From Paulinella micropora (Eukaryota > Cercozoa > Imbricatea > Euglyphida): 64,000 nt of DNA. The DNA lies in assembly GCA_009731375.1 (NCBI GenBank), contig BJOX01000189.1, positions 516,821 to 580,820 of the forward strand. Direction: 5' to 3'. Shown in pieces: positions 23,601 to 32,464 of the stretch; within the stretch, counting starts at the first letter, position 1; the number at the start of each line of letters is the position of its first letter. The translations under genes and the position numbers were made by a program. Below the pieces are notes generated by a model. That model worked only from the letters and a program-made list of their open reading frames with translations. It had not been told where the DNA came from and searched no databases.

Positions 23601-24930
23601 GACCTCCTGTTGCATGCTCTTGAAGACTTGTTTTAAAATATGTCTTTTTTTTTTTGACAGGCAACCATCTCTGAAGATCAGCAGATCCATTGCGGCAGCG
23701 CTATGATTCTGGTGCAAGACATGTTCAACATGGCGCAGAACGCTGATCTAGTGCATGGCAATTTTGGTCTCCCTTACTTTTCCATCAATTGAAAATATGC
23801 CATATTTTTCTTTTTTGGTTTTCCTCATTCCTTGTGTTTGTATCTTGTTTGATCCAGACCTGCTTTACGCTGACATTCCTTACAACATTTCCGACCTTGT
23901 TGCTGACACTACTGAAATCAACAAGGAAAGGGTCATCAAGTTGCTGAACCAGTTCGGTGTTGTCGGCAATGCTAACAAGCGCGCCGTCGTTTTCCATCAC
24001 CATCTGTCCCAGTACAACCTCTTGGTGGAAGCTTTCCAGCAGTGTGGCTACACCACAATCGAGCCTGTGTTCTGGTACAAGGACAAGCACAACTACCAGG
24101 GACACGTCCAGAAGTGGATCAAGGCAGTGGAGTGCGTCATGGTGGCGTTCTACCCGGCCCAAAGTGTATTTACGCTCCATCTCTCCAGGAACCCGCTTGA
24201 TCGTCACAACGTTTACTCTGTTGCGGTCCCAACGAAAAAACAGAAAGTCACTGGGAGGCCGGACGAACGAGCCAACGCTTTTGAAAAACCCACGGAGTTG
24301 TCCAGACAAATGCTTTCTGATGTTCTTCCCCCGCAGACCACGGTGTTGGTTGCTTGCATGGGCTCTGGCTCGGAGGTCATCGGCGCCCTTCAGGCCAACA
24401 TGATCGACACCGGCTTGGACATCGATGCTGGTCAAGTTGAAAACGCCAAGGATCGCGTCCGCAAGTTTCTGGAGCCCGGTTCCAAAAAGGGCAGGCCGCC
24501 CAAAGCAGCTGTGGAAGGAGAGCTCTCTGTGGACAAGGTGGAGGAACAAGCAGAAGAGACGGAAGACGATGACGACGGGAAGGTCGACCAGAAGCTTGAA
24601 AAGCAAGGTTACATTGGAGGAAACAAGTCTTCTGTCCACGCCACATGCTGCGTGTGCGAGACCACGTTTAACGTGCGGGAGTTTGACAGTACCGCTTGCC
24701 AGAAATGCAACAGCACGATGCACAAAGGGTGGTGGAAGACCGGCGCCAAGCTGAAAGATAGCAGTGATGAGTACGATCAATGTGAGTAGAACTGCGGCCT
24801 AGAGGAAGGCGATTGCGACAAGGATGATGGCTTGCGCGCGGAGGGTTCCTTCTGCTCCGAAGATTGCCACAACGGTTGGCATGTCATGATGATGCATTCG
24901 TCTGCCCCTCTTCCCGCTGCCACCGAGTAA
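20691..24930 (+). CDS. N6/N4-type DNA methylase-like protein with Cys/His-rich tail (spliced)
   Basis: Exons: 20691-21083, 21268-21322, 21505-22195, 22265-23085, about 23149-23620, 23661-23766 and from 23858. ATG 20691 opens the first. The middle is Ser-rich with basic patches (GKRKPEA, EKKRRISMKGKKG). The last exon begins NFDLLYADIPYNISD, matching the DPPY-type catalytic motif (IV) but with Ile for the first Pro. It continues to KPTELSRQML and LVACMGSGSEVIGAL, like the C-terminal SAM-binding part of circularly permuted amino-methylases. A Cys/His cluster follows (CCVCET, CQKCNSTMHKGWW). A TAG at 24787 interrupts it, yet the frame continues (FCSEDCHNGWH) to TAA at 24928. Frame breaks near 20980, 22765, 23085-23149 and 23430 suggest decay or errors. 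Target base and activity are not inferable. Confidence 0.6.
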
Positions 24931-25297
24931 TGCACCTGGATTCGGGCACTGTTTTCGAAATATGTAATATTTTTCGAAAGTACTTTTTTCATTAAATTAG
25001 TCGTTTTGTTTCATTGTTTTAATTTTGCCTGAACGTTTTCGTGCCTCTGGACCGGTTCAAGACTTTCCTTCTAGTCCTTCTCGTTTGCACCGGTACGTAC
25101 TTGTAGTGTGTTTGACGACGTCAGTTCCGGAAAATATGTTATGAAAATCACCTGCTCTAACCAAATAGGCTGGGCTGCACCGTTTTTCGATGGCTGAACC
25201 TGATTTCATGACATTTTTTTCACGTTTATCCCGGGTAAAACAGAAAATTTTAATACATATGCATTACATGTACAGATATATATTTTTTCCCCGGGCC

Positions 25298-25339
25298 CGC
25301 CACGTTGGCAGGTCCAAGTTGACGGCACCTCCATCTTAG
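25298..25339 (+). repeat. Candidate right terminal inverted repeat
   Basis: CCACGTTGGCAGGTCCAAG, then TTGACGG and CTCCATCTT form the counterpart of 16186-16223 in inverse orientation. It lies 160 bases outside the last palindrome half copy. Similarity is partial. Confidence 0.35.
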
Positions 25340-25445
25340 GCGAACAAGAAGAGAAAAGTCCCAAACAACCCAAGACCTAAAAATAAAAACACCATGCTAA
25401 CTACAGAAGCTGCTTACAAATCACCCACCCACGAAAGGTTATTTA

Positions 25446-25620
25446 ACAAAAAACTCCGTTTTGGACCCGGTTCAGAAGTGGTTACCACCGCCCGTGATAT
25501 TCATAGGTGGGTTGGGACTTTGAAAAAAATTACTGCAGGAACTTTTTATTTCTTTTATTTTTTGCCTCCAAAAAAGGTTATCTCTCTAGTCTCTAACTTT
25601 TGGGAGAAGATGATTACCCT
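25446..25620 (+). repeat. 180-bp dispersed repeat, copy 2, at the left flank of the viral insertion
   Basis: This matches 12489-12668 (ACTCCGTTTTGGACCCGGTT, TTCATAGGTGGGTTGG, TCTCTCTAGTCTCTAACTTT). Directly after it, ACCCTTTTCTTAGGG and CCCTCTAAGAAAAGGGT at 25616-25664 form a hairpin. The copy lies between the 16-25 kb element and the viral repeats starting at 25874. Confidence 0.8.
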
Positions 25621-25873
25621 TTTCTTAGGGTCATTTTTAAGAAAATGCCCTCTAAGAAAAGGGTCTTTCAGTCCAAATCACCATTTTTAAACAAACAAGA
25701 AATGATTAAGAAATCAAGAGGAAATCAAAAAGGAAGAAGAAATTACCTTAGTAGTCGTCGCCACCTTTATACACCGCACAAAACCTACCATCACACATAC
25801 TGTATGAGGTAGGGTTTTTATAGTCTCCCACGACTGTTTTTTGTTTTGTTTTGTTTTTTTGACATATTTTCAG

Positions 25874-26031
25874 TTATTGCCCGCGAGGGGACTAAATATT
25901 TCCCGCAGAGGGGGGTTCACTATTGTTGTTATTTCCCGCAGAGGGGGGTTCACTATTGTTGTTATTGCCCACAGAGGGGACTGAATATTTCCCGTAAAGG
26001 GTCTTAATATTTCCCGCAGAGGGGAGTAAAT
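25874..26031. repeat. Six degenerate copies of TTATTTCCCGCAGAGGGG
   Basis: Copies start near 25874, 25896, 25929, 25972, 25985 and 26005, spaced 20-43 bases, some linked by TTCACTATTGTTG. They lie at the left edge of the viral region, before the first viral ORF. They could be a terminal or subterminal repeat, or a protein-binding array. Confidence 0.7.
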
Positions 26032-26056
26032 ATAAAATCGGTTATTTTTTGCGACC

Positions 26057-26526
26057 TCACCGATAAACTCTGTTCATATTTGAACTTCCCTCATTTAAGT
26101 CATTTTTTTGTTTTATCATTAAACAAGCTTTTGTAAAGGTAGCACCCTTCTCAACTAGTGCTTCAATTCTTTCAGTCTCATCACTATCAATCAGTCCTCT
26201 ATTCTGCTTCTTCCAATGCTTCATCAATCTTCTTTCTCCTTCAATCTGTCTCAATCTCTTCTTTCTTCTTTTGTCTTTCATCAAGTCTTCTTCAATCTTT
26301 CTTGTTCCTCCTTCTTCGTAAGCAGAACTTCGTCAATCGCTCCAAGTCTTTCTTTCTTTTTATTCAATTCCTTCTTCATCTCTTCAATCAATGCTTCATC
26401 TTTCTCAATCTCTTTCATCGCTTTTATCTTCATTTCTGTCAATTTCTTCCTAGAATATCCTTCTTCAAACTGTTCAATCCATTCTTCCTTACCCTTTACA
26501 AAATCTGGTATAAGATTAATAGACAT
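26057..26526 (-). CDS. Charged coiled-coil protein in two overlapping frames
   Basis: The first frame (26526-26281, 81 codons from MSINLIPDFVKGKEEW) is Glu/Lys-rich and predicted to be helical. It ends at TGA overlapping the ATG of the second frame (26283-26057, 75 codons, MKDKRRKKRLRQ), in the form TGATG. The helical, charged character continues across the junction, so one coiled-coil protein broken by a frameshift is likely; a coupled start is the alternative. No family recognised. It is the leftmost viral-type gene and is AT-rich like the rest of the provirus. Confidence 0.5.
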
Positions 26527-26808
26527 AATATGAGGGTTTTTTGTTTATAGAGTGAGGTCCCACAGACAAAAAAGAGACAAAAAAGACAAAAAGACAAAAA
26601 GACAAGATTCGTCTTTTCGTCCAAGAAAAATAAAAAAAACGCCGATTTCGCCCGCAATTTACGATAAAAGTTATTGCGATGACCATTTCGGCCCTTTGGT
26701 CCCCGAAATAAGAAAAGGAAATTGCTAAAAAACTGACAACCTAAACCAAAATCACGTGCTAAGAAAAAAGAATTCTCGTCAGTCTCCCAAAATCTCCCAA
26801 GTCAAGAA

Positions 26809-27411
26809 GTGGGGATGGATCAGTTGGCGGACATTTTTGGCGAGGCCAAGCTGGAGGCCAACCCTGCCCCAGCCGACCCTGTCCCAGCCGACCCTGCCCC
26901 AGCCGACCCTGCCCCAGCCGACCCAGCCCCAGCCGACCCTGCTCCAGCCGACCCAGCCCCAGTCCAGCCCGACCCAGCCCCAGTCCAGCCCGACCCAGAC
27001 CCTGCCCAACCAGACCCAGCCCCAGTCCAACCAGACCCAGACCCCGCCGAACCTCCTAACCCATTCGAATGGAACATCTACAATCGTTTTCCACGCCAAA
27101 TGCCAGACAGACCTGCTGATAGGCCACGCGATTATTTTGTCGCAGTAAAATTAAGCCAAGATTTCCTCGATGAAGTTGAACAGAAAGCTTGGGCTATACA
27201 TCGTACTGAATGGTGGAATGTCGCATTTGTTGACAATCGCAGTTATTACAGATGGGTTCGTGTTGATAACACCGTGAGCAACCCGAGGGTTAGACGAAAG
27301 TTTCTTGTCTGTTTGGGGATAACAACGAGTGTAATCTTTCCATCAATCACCGCAATAAGCAGAGTTCTCGGCGAAAGAACAGCATCAATTAATTGGATAA
27401 TTCCAGTCTAA
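26809..27411 (+). CDS. Pro-Ala-Asp repeat protein with conserved-looking C-terminal domain
   Basis: Starts at MGMDQLADIFGEAK. Residues about 18-85 are built from PAPADP and later PAPVQPDP units, a flexible, acidic linker or stalk. The last 115 residues form a compact domain rich in aromatic residues (FEWNIYNRF, AIHRTEWWNVAFVDN, YYRWVRVDN) that I do not recognise. The layout, linker then globular end, resembles structural proteins of small DNA viruses, but that is inference. It is convergent with the integrase gene downstream. The GC-rich repeat contrasts with its AT-rich neighbours. The second ATG (26815) could also be the start. Confidence 0.6.
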   Translation: MGMDQLADIFGEAKLEANPAPADPVPADPAPADPAPADPAPADPAPADPAPVQPDPAPVQPDPDPAQPDPAPVQPDPDPAEPPNPFEWNIYNRFPRQMPDRPADRPRDYFVAVKLSQDFLDEVEQKAWAIHRTEWWNVAFVDNRSYYRWVRVDNTVSNPRVRRKFLVCLGITTSVIFPSITAISRVLGERTASINWIIPV

Positions 27412-27540
27412 ATAAAAGTAAATCTTTCTTTCTCATAAATCTAATATTACTCTTGCTTTTCTTTCTCTCCGACTAGTCCGTATGTTCTTAGGTTGAATAT
27501 CTTCCCTGTTTAATAATTCCTTTGTTTTCTTTTGTTTTGT

Positions 27541-28401
27541 TCAATCTTTAACTTGCTCGTTAATTTGTTTTTCTTCGTCAGCTGGTTTGTCGAATTTAGT
27601 CTTTAATAATTCCCTCGGACTGACTAACTCATCCGAATTTAATATTAATTTGAAGCCCTTTCTCCCCACGACGGTGTAAATCTGTTTACTATACTGCTTT
27701 CCCCCTTTGGAAAATAAATTCCTTTTTAATTCTTTTCGCACCCTATCACCTTTTTGGTATTCATCAATTAAATGGTCTCGTTGAATTCGTTGTTTATTTT
27801 TATTAACACCCTTAAATACATCTATCGGTCGGGCTTGAATCGTTCTTTGAAAGCGCATATTATAAGCATCCACCATATCGTCAATATAAGTCAGCCAATC
27901 AAAATTACCATTAGTTTCAAATAAAATATCAAGCCGTCTAATAGTTCTAATAACTCTATCAACAATAGCAAGAGCCCGATGGTCGCCGACTTCAACCGTC
28001 CGATGGTTAATATTATTCTCTCTGAAATAATCTTTAACCGCTCCTTTATATTCACTCCCGCTGTCGGTTGTAATGCTCTCGGGTGTGTAAGGTATTGATT
28101 TCAAAGCTAAATAAACTTCTTTCGCCGTTTTATTTTTAAGTGGTTTAATGATTAAAAATCGGCTGTGTGTGTCAATCCAAAACAACATCCAAGCATAGTT
28201 TTTATTTCCTTTCTTGTCTTTAAGTTTTGACATATCCGCTAAATCTACAAATACTTGTTTAAGCGGTTTGTCTGACCATATCGTATTCCATTTATCGGTA
28301 GGCAATCTTTTATGGTAATGAATTTCTAATGCTTGTTGTTCCTTTATTTCATCCACATCTTCACCTCCGTTTTCACTATTTCCTGTGTGTTTGTAATCCA
28401 T
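27541..28401 (-). CDS. Retrovirus-type (rve) integrase of Polinton kind
   Basis: Codes 286 residues from MDYKHTGNSENGG. The RNase H-like core shows VFVDLADM (Asp53), WIDTHSRFLIIKPL, and SITTDSGSEYKG (Asp113), followed by HRALAIVDRVIRTIRR, where the third acidic residue is Asp148 rather than the usual Glu. The C-terminal part (KGDRVRKELKRN, YTVVGRKGFKLIL, PRELLK) looks like the SH3/chromo-like DNA-binding tail of Maverick/Polinton integrases. The N-terminal HHCC zinc finger is absent or very short, as the protein starts about 50 residues before the core. The role is insertion of viral DNA into the host genome. The frame is intact. Upstream, AATATATAAGGATAAAG may act as a promoter. Confidence 0.85.
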   Translation of the reverse strand: MDYKHTGNSENGGEDVDEIKEQQALEIHYHKRLPTDKWNTIWSDKPLKQVFVDLADMSKLKDKKGNKNYAWMLFWIDTHSRFLIIKPLKNKTAKEVYLALKSIPYTPESITTDSGSEYKGAVKDYFRENNINHRTVEVGDHRALAIVDRVIRTIRRLDILFETNGNFDWLTYIDDMVDAYNMRFQRTIQARPIDVFKGVNKNKQRIQRDHLIDEYQKGDRVRKELKRNLFSKGGKQYSKQIYTVVGRKGFKLILNSDELVSPRELLKTKFDKPADEEKQINEQVKD

Positions 28402-28456
28402 CTAATACTTTATCACACCTAAGGCTTTATCCTTATATATTAATCTTTCTTTTTTT

Positions 28457-28639
28457 CTAGCTCAAAACAATAATTAGAACAAAACTCGTACATATAAAAC
28501 CAATCAAAACTATCATCAATTGCTGTAATCTGGCTAATCCACACACATAGCAACTATTGAAGTCGTAATCACGATGATTATATAGATAGTCCATAATGTG
28601 TAAGCGAACATCTAATGGTAGGTTCTTAATTTCACTCAT
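28457..28639 (-). CDS. Small single-span membrane protein
   Basis: Codes 60 residues from MSEIKNLPLDVRLHIMDYL, a start that resembles a short F-box-like helix. A hydrophobic segment follows (LMIVLIGFICTSFVLIIVL), suitable for one membrane span at the C-terminus. Two Cys (CYVCG) lie between. No family can be assigned. It is collinear with the integrase gene and the charged-protein gene, spaced under 60 bases on each side, which supports a real gene in a compact viral cluster. Confidence 0.5.
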   Translation of the reverse strand: MSEIKNLPLDVRLHIMDYLYNHRDYDFNSCYVCGLARLQQLMIVLIGFICTSFVLIIVLS

Positions 28640-28647
28640 ACACTATA

Positions 28648-29130
28648 TTAGAATTTAAGAAAAATTTTAGATGTATCATTATTTTCTTTTTTTGGTTTTT
28701 CGGGTTGTTGATTATAAACATTGACACTCACACTGCTAGTCTTCTTCCCACCCTTCTTAGGCTTAGGCTCTTCCTCTTCTTCCTCAGAACTTTCACTATC
28801 CTCGCTTTCTTCTTCCACTTTCTTTTTTACCATTCTCTTTTTCTTCTGTTTAGTCTTCAATTTCATACCCGCAACCCGTCTGGCAACAATATCTACAAAG
28901 TCGTGTTCAACCTTTTCATCCGAACTGCTCTCCTCAATCGGTTCACCATCTCTACCATCAATCATATCCTTAGCTAACTGCTTCTTAGCGGTATGTTCCA
29001 TATTTTCGTCCGCCGTCATTTCTTTCACATTTTTTACCTCTTCCTCAGCTAGTAGCTCCTTAGCCCTCTCAATCTTTCTTTGCCTCGCATACTGTTTCTT
29101 TATGGCAATCTCTCTATTACCTCTCGGCAT
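28648..29130 (-). CDS. Highly charged, low-complexity protein
   Basis: Codes 160 residues from MPRGNREIAIKKQYARQRK. The N-terminal half is a Lys/Glu/Ala-rich helix, followed by a basic stretch (KLKTKQKKKRMVKKK), an acidic Ser/Glu run and a Lys/Pro-rich tail. The composition suggests a nucleic-acid-associated or scaffold protein. It starts divergently from the fibre gene, with 77 bases between the two ATGs. Function unknown. Confidence 0.55.
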   Translation of the reverse strand: MPRGNREIAIKKQYARQRKIERAKELLAEEEVKNVKEMTADENMEHTAKKQLAKDMIDGRDGEPIEESSSDEKVEHDFVDIVARRVAGMKLKTKQKKKRMVKKKVEEESEDSESSEEEEEEPKPKKGGKKTSSVSVNVYNQQPEKPKKENNDTSKIFLKF

Positions 29131-29207
29131 AGTTTGTTTGGGTTGTATATCTAACCAAAAATAATTTTTATTCGGATTAATTATTATCCAATATATATAG
29201 TGGTTCA

Positions 29208-32200
29208 GATGTCACAATATAAATCGCTCTTAGGCCTTAATGAAATTTCCACAGACAGCCTATCAATCGCAAACTTAGACTTAACGAACACTAATATTAC
29301 AGGCTTAAACACAGATAGGGTGCCAGAAAATGCCGAACCTACTAATCTTTATTTTACCGACTGACGATTTGATGACTGGCTACCAAAAGCACATCAGACT
29401 TAAAAGAAGGTAGCCGTTTATACTGATGTAGTCATAACGACACCAATAGCGATGAATAGTTATCTAACATATAATTCAATAAACTGGGTAAATAAAACCT
29501 TTCCGATAAATGTTGATGAAACAGGTAATATTAGTATGGGCGGATATTTGAACATAACAGGAGTAAATTTACTAAATACGAAAGATGTTGATGATTGGAT
29601 AACGGAGCACATAGCGAACAATGCGAAAGTGTCCGCGGATGGTTCAATAGACACACACAGCGATGTAGTAATTACCAACACACCCGCAGACAACCAACTG
29701 CTTATTTACAGCACAGGACAATGGAGAAACACAAACTCACCTTTTCTGAGACTAGACGGCACTGTCAGTATGACGGGCGGACTAAACATGAACAGTCAAA
29801 AGATAACGAATGTGGGCTCATTAAATGGCAGAGCTGTCTCAACTTTATTTACAGAGCACGATGCCAACAAGGCTAAAATATCGGCTGATGGGTCAATAGA
29901 TACACATAGCGATGTTATCACAACAACAGCACAAGATAATCAATTATTAATTTACAGCACAGGGCAATGGCGGAACCAATCTTCCCCATTTCTGCGACTA
30001 GAGGGCACAACTAATATGGCGGGCGAGTTAAATATGGGCGGATTTGCGATTTCAAATGTTGGTAATGTTGATGGGGTTGATGTGTCAGCCCTTGATACTA
30101 ACAGGAGACCAAACAATCGGCGGTAATAAAACATTTAGTGATAAAATAACAACTTCACTAATATCAACGATAAGCAGACCAATAATTATAGGAAACACAA
30201 CAAAATCAGCACATGGGGCGACGGGAGGGTTAGAATTATACGGAACGGCAAGCAATATCGGAGGGGCACATTTACAAGCGATAACAACGGCAGATGCTTA
30301 CCCCACATTTCAATTATTGAACTGGTCGCACAACAACATAACCTTAAACTTTGATTCTTATTGGGATGGCACTAACTGGAAATCAAGTAATGCTGGTTCA
30401 AATTTCCAAATATTAAAAGGAAACAATAAACTCAGTTTTAGCTATAAATCAGGAATAACGGCAGGAAACAATATAACATGGTCTGAGGCGATGAATATAA
30501 GCACAGCAGAATTAATAACGGCAAGCGCGGGAGTATCAACGACCACACTCACGGCGAGTGGAGAGATAAAGGCAAATGGAGGATTAAATATGAACAGCCA
30601 AAATTTACAAATACGGGCTCACTAAATGGCAGAGTTGTTTCAACTTTGTTTACAGAGCACGATGCGAACAAGGCGAAAGTTTCAGCCGATGGTAGCATAG
30701 ACACACACAGCGATGTAGTTATTACAACTCCCGCAAATGGTCAATTATTAACATACAATGGAACAAACTGGGTAAATTCAACGGGTTCATTAGCCTTTCT
30801 TGCTTTATCAGGTGGAACAATGACGGGAGATGTAAAATATGGGGCTTCTGCTTTTACTCTATACACAGCCCCGCAGGCTATGACAAATAATAATTCTGGT
30901 GGGTTTGTTGCTTCTGCTTCTAATGAATACTATCCAGCATATTATGCTTTTAATGCCGACCAGAATGATTATTGGAGCACTGCTATATACTATAATGACA
31001 CGACAGGAGTTTATTCAAGAGTTCCAGCAACCACGAACACATGGGGAGGAACACCATACACAGGCGAATACATAAAAATAGATTTAGGAGCAATATACAG
31101 GATAAAAAATTATTATGTTAGGTCTTCGTCTGCGAATTACATTGAAACAACACCGAGCATATTGCTCCTATGTGGGAGTGAGCACTGACAACATTACATA
31201 CACATTATGGGACAGCAGGAGTGGCGAGGCTTGGGCTACATCCGACACATTAACAACGAGCGGAGCCATAACAGCGAGCGGTTTAATCACAGCGAATGCG
31301 GGATTAACAGGAACTACATTAACGGCCAGCGGGTTGATAACTGCTAATGCGGGAGTTGATATGAAAACCCAAAAAAAACAAACTTAGCCACTCCGACAGT
31401 TTCAACAGACGGGGCGACAAAAGGCTATATTGACACATTAGACGGGCAGAATGTGAAATTAACAGGAGACCAAACAATAGCAGGAACGAAAGAATTTAGC
31501 GGAAAATTGGCGACTTCATTAGGCATCCCGTGTATAGTAGGTAGGAATTCAAAGGGAACAGGAGCAACAGAAGGTTTAGAGTTATACGGAACCAGCGCCA
31601 ATCTAAATGGCCCTCACATACACGCATTCATTCATTCTCTGTTTATCCTATATTTCAACAATTAAATTGGAGCACGGACAATATAGCCTTAGTTTTTGAT
31701 GCTTATTATGATGGTTCTAACTGGAAATCAAGCAACAGTGGCTCAAACTTTACGATGTATAAACAAGGAAGCAAACTCTCTTTTATTATAATTCAGGAAT
31801 AGCGGTGGGAAACAATATAACTTGGACTGAGGCTATGAACATTAATACATCAGGAGATTTAAGCATCACAACAGCATCCAGCGGTTCTTTAACATTAAGA
31901 AAAAGACCCGCCGCTACTTACGACCCACAAATATTTTTGAAATCGGGGGGATATACGAATTGTGGAGTAGTTTGTGCGTCAACTGGTTTGGTTCATGCTT
32001 GGACTACTTCAAACTCTTCAAGTGAGCCTTCTGGAAGTTATAATTATATTCCGCTTAATGGTGTTTGGACAAACTCATCGGATAGGCGATTAAAATCAGA
32101 GAAAAAGACATTAGACTGCGGGAATTGTTGCGAGAAACTAATGAAAATAAATTGTTGTTCGTATTATTGGAAAACGGGCGAGAAGAAAGAAAAAAAGAAC

Positions 32201-32464
32201 CACGGATTTATTGCGGACGAAGTAAAAAAAATATTTCCAGAATTTGTATCCGAAAGCGGAATGAAAGCGGATGACGGAGACGGCTACCTTGAAGGTATAA
32301 CATATACGGACTTCATTCCAATATTAGTCAGTTCTTTTCAACATTTAACGGAAAAGGTAGTTAATTTAGAAAAAGAAAATAAAACTTTACTTAATATATT
32401 ACAAGACCAAGCAAACCAATTAGCAGAAATTAGAGTGGCCACACTTCCTCCTAATGCCGCCTAG
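29208..32464 (+). pseudogene. Modular fibre protein with C-terminal S74 chaperone domain, broken
   Basis: The reading begins at ATG 29208 (MSQYKSLLGLNEISTDSL) and is carried through several frames. There is a TGA near 29362, and breaks near 30110, 30615, 31165, 31390, 31665 and 31790. A module with FTEHDANKAKVSADGSIDTH, or a close variant, and a following ITTPA-NGQLLTY segment occurs three times, as in trimeric phage or virus fibres. Gly/Thr-rich beta repeats follow. The end (from about 32075) has SDRRLKSEKKTL, HGFIADEVKKIFPEFV and GITYTDFIPILVSSFQ, then a coiled coil. That is the peptidase S74 intramolecular chaperone, which trimerises fibres and cleaves itself off. The intact gene would be near 1,085 codons. 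Probable host-attachment fibre, non-functional as it stands. Confidence 0.8.

Larger units (their letters stand above)
16294..25141. repeat. Family of short palindromes, AAAAATATGNCATATTTTT
   Basis: Full copies lie at 16294, 16552, 17797, 18197, 19524, 19594, 20293, 20385, 21333, 21413, 21478, 22227, 23791 and 24956; half copies at 23635 and 25129. The core is TATGNCATA (centre C, G, T or A) with A-rich 5' and T-rich 3' arms. None lies inside a recognisable exon. Those within gene spans are in introns: 22227, 23791 and 21478 sit just before an acceptor AG, 21333 just after a donor, and 17797 and 18197 likewise on the minus strand. The intron 21323-21504 has three. This distribution is not explained by base composition alone. 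Confidence 0.85.
16186..25345. mobile_element. Candidate mobile element with divergent methylase-like and unknown genes
   Basis: Three observations define this unit. First, every recognised copy of the palindrome AAAAATATGNCATATTTTT lies between 16294 and 25141. Second, the reverse complement of 16186-16223 resembles 25298-25339: both read ACGTTGGCAGGT, then AAG and TTGAC/TCAAC, then TCCATCTT. Third, two intron-bearing genes diverge from about 20.2-20.7 kb and fill the interval. The methylase-like gene and a second large protein recall large DNA transposons or viruses, but neither matches a transposase I know. A gap in poly(A) at 18836 means the order on its two sides is not certain. Boundaries are inferred. 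Confidence 0.45.

Noticed and set aside
23785-24780. 331-codon minus-strand frame opposite the methylase-like exon
   Set aside because: It mirrors the codon structure of the real exon; the plus strand carries the recognisable motifs and splice sites.
26779-27099. Minus-strand frame rich in Gly-Trp opposite the Pro-Ala-Asp repeat
   Set aside because: It is the complement of a GC-rich coding repeat and lacks any further domain.
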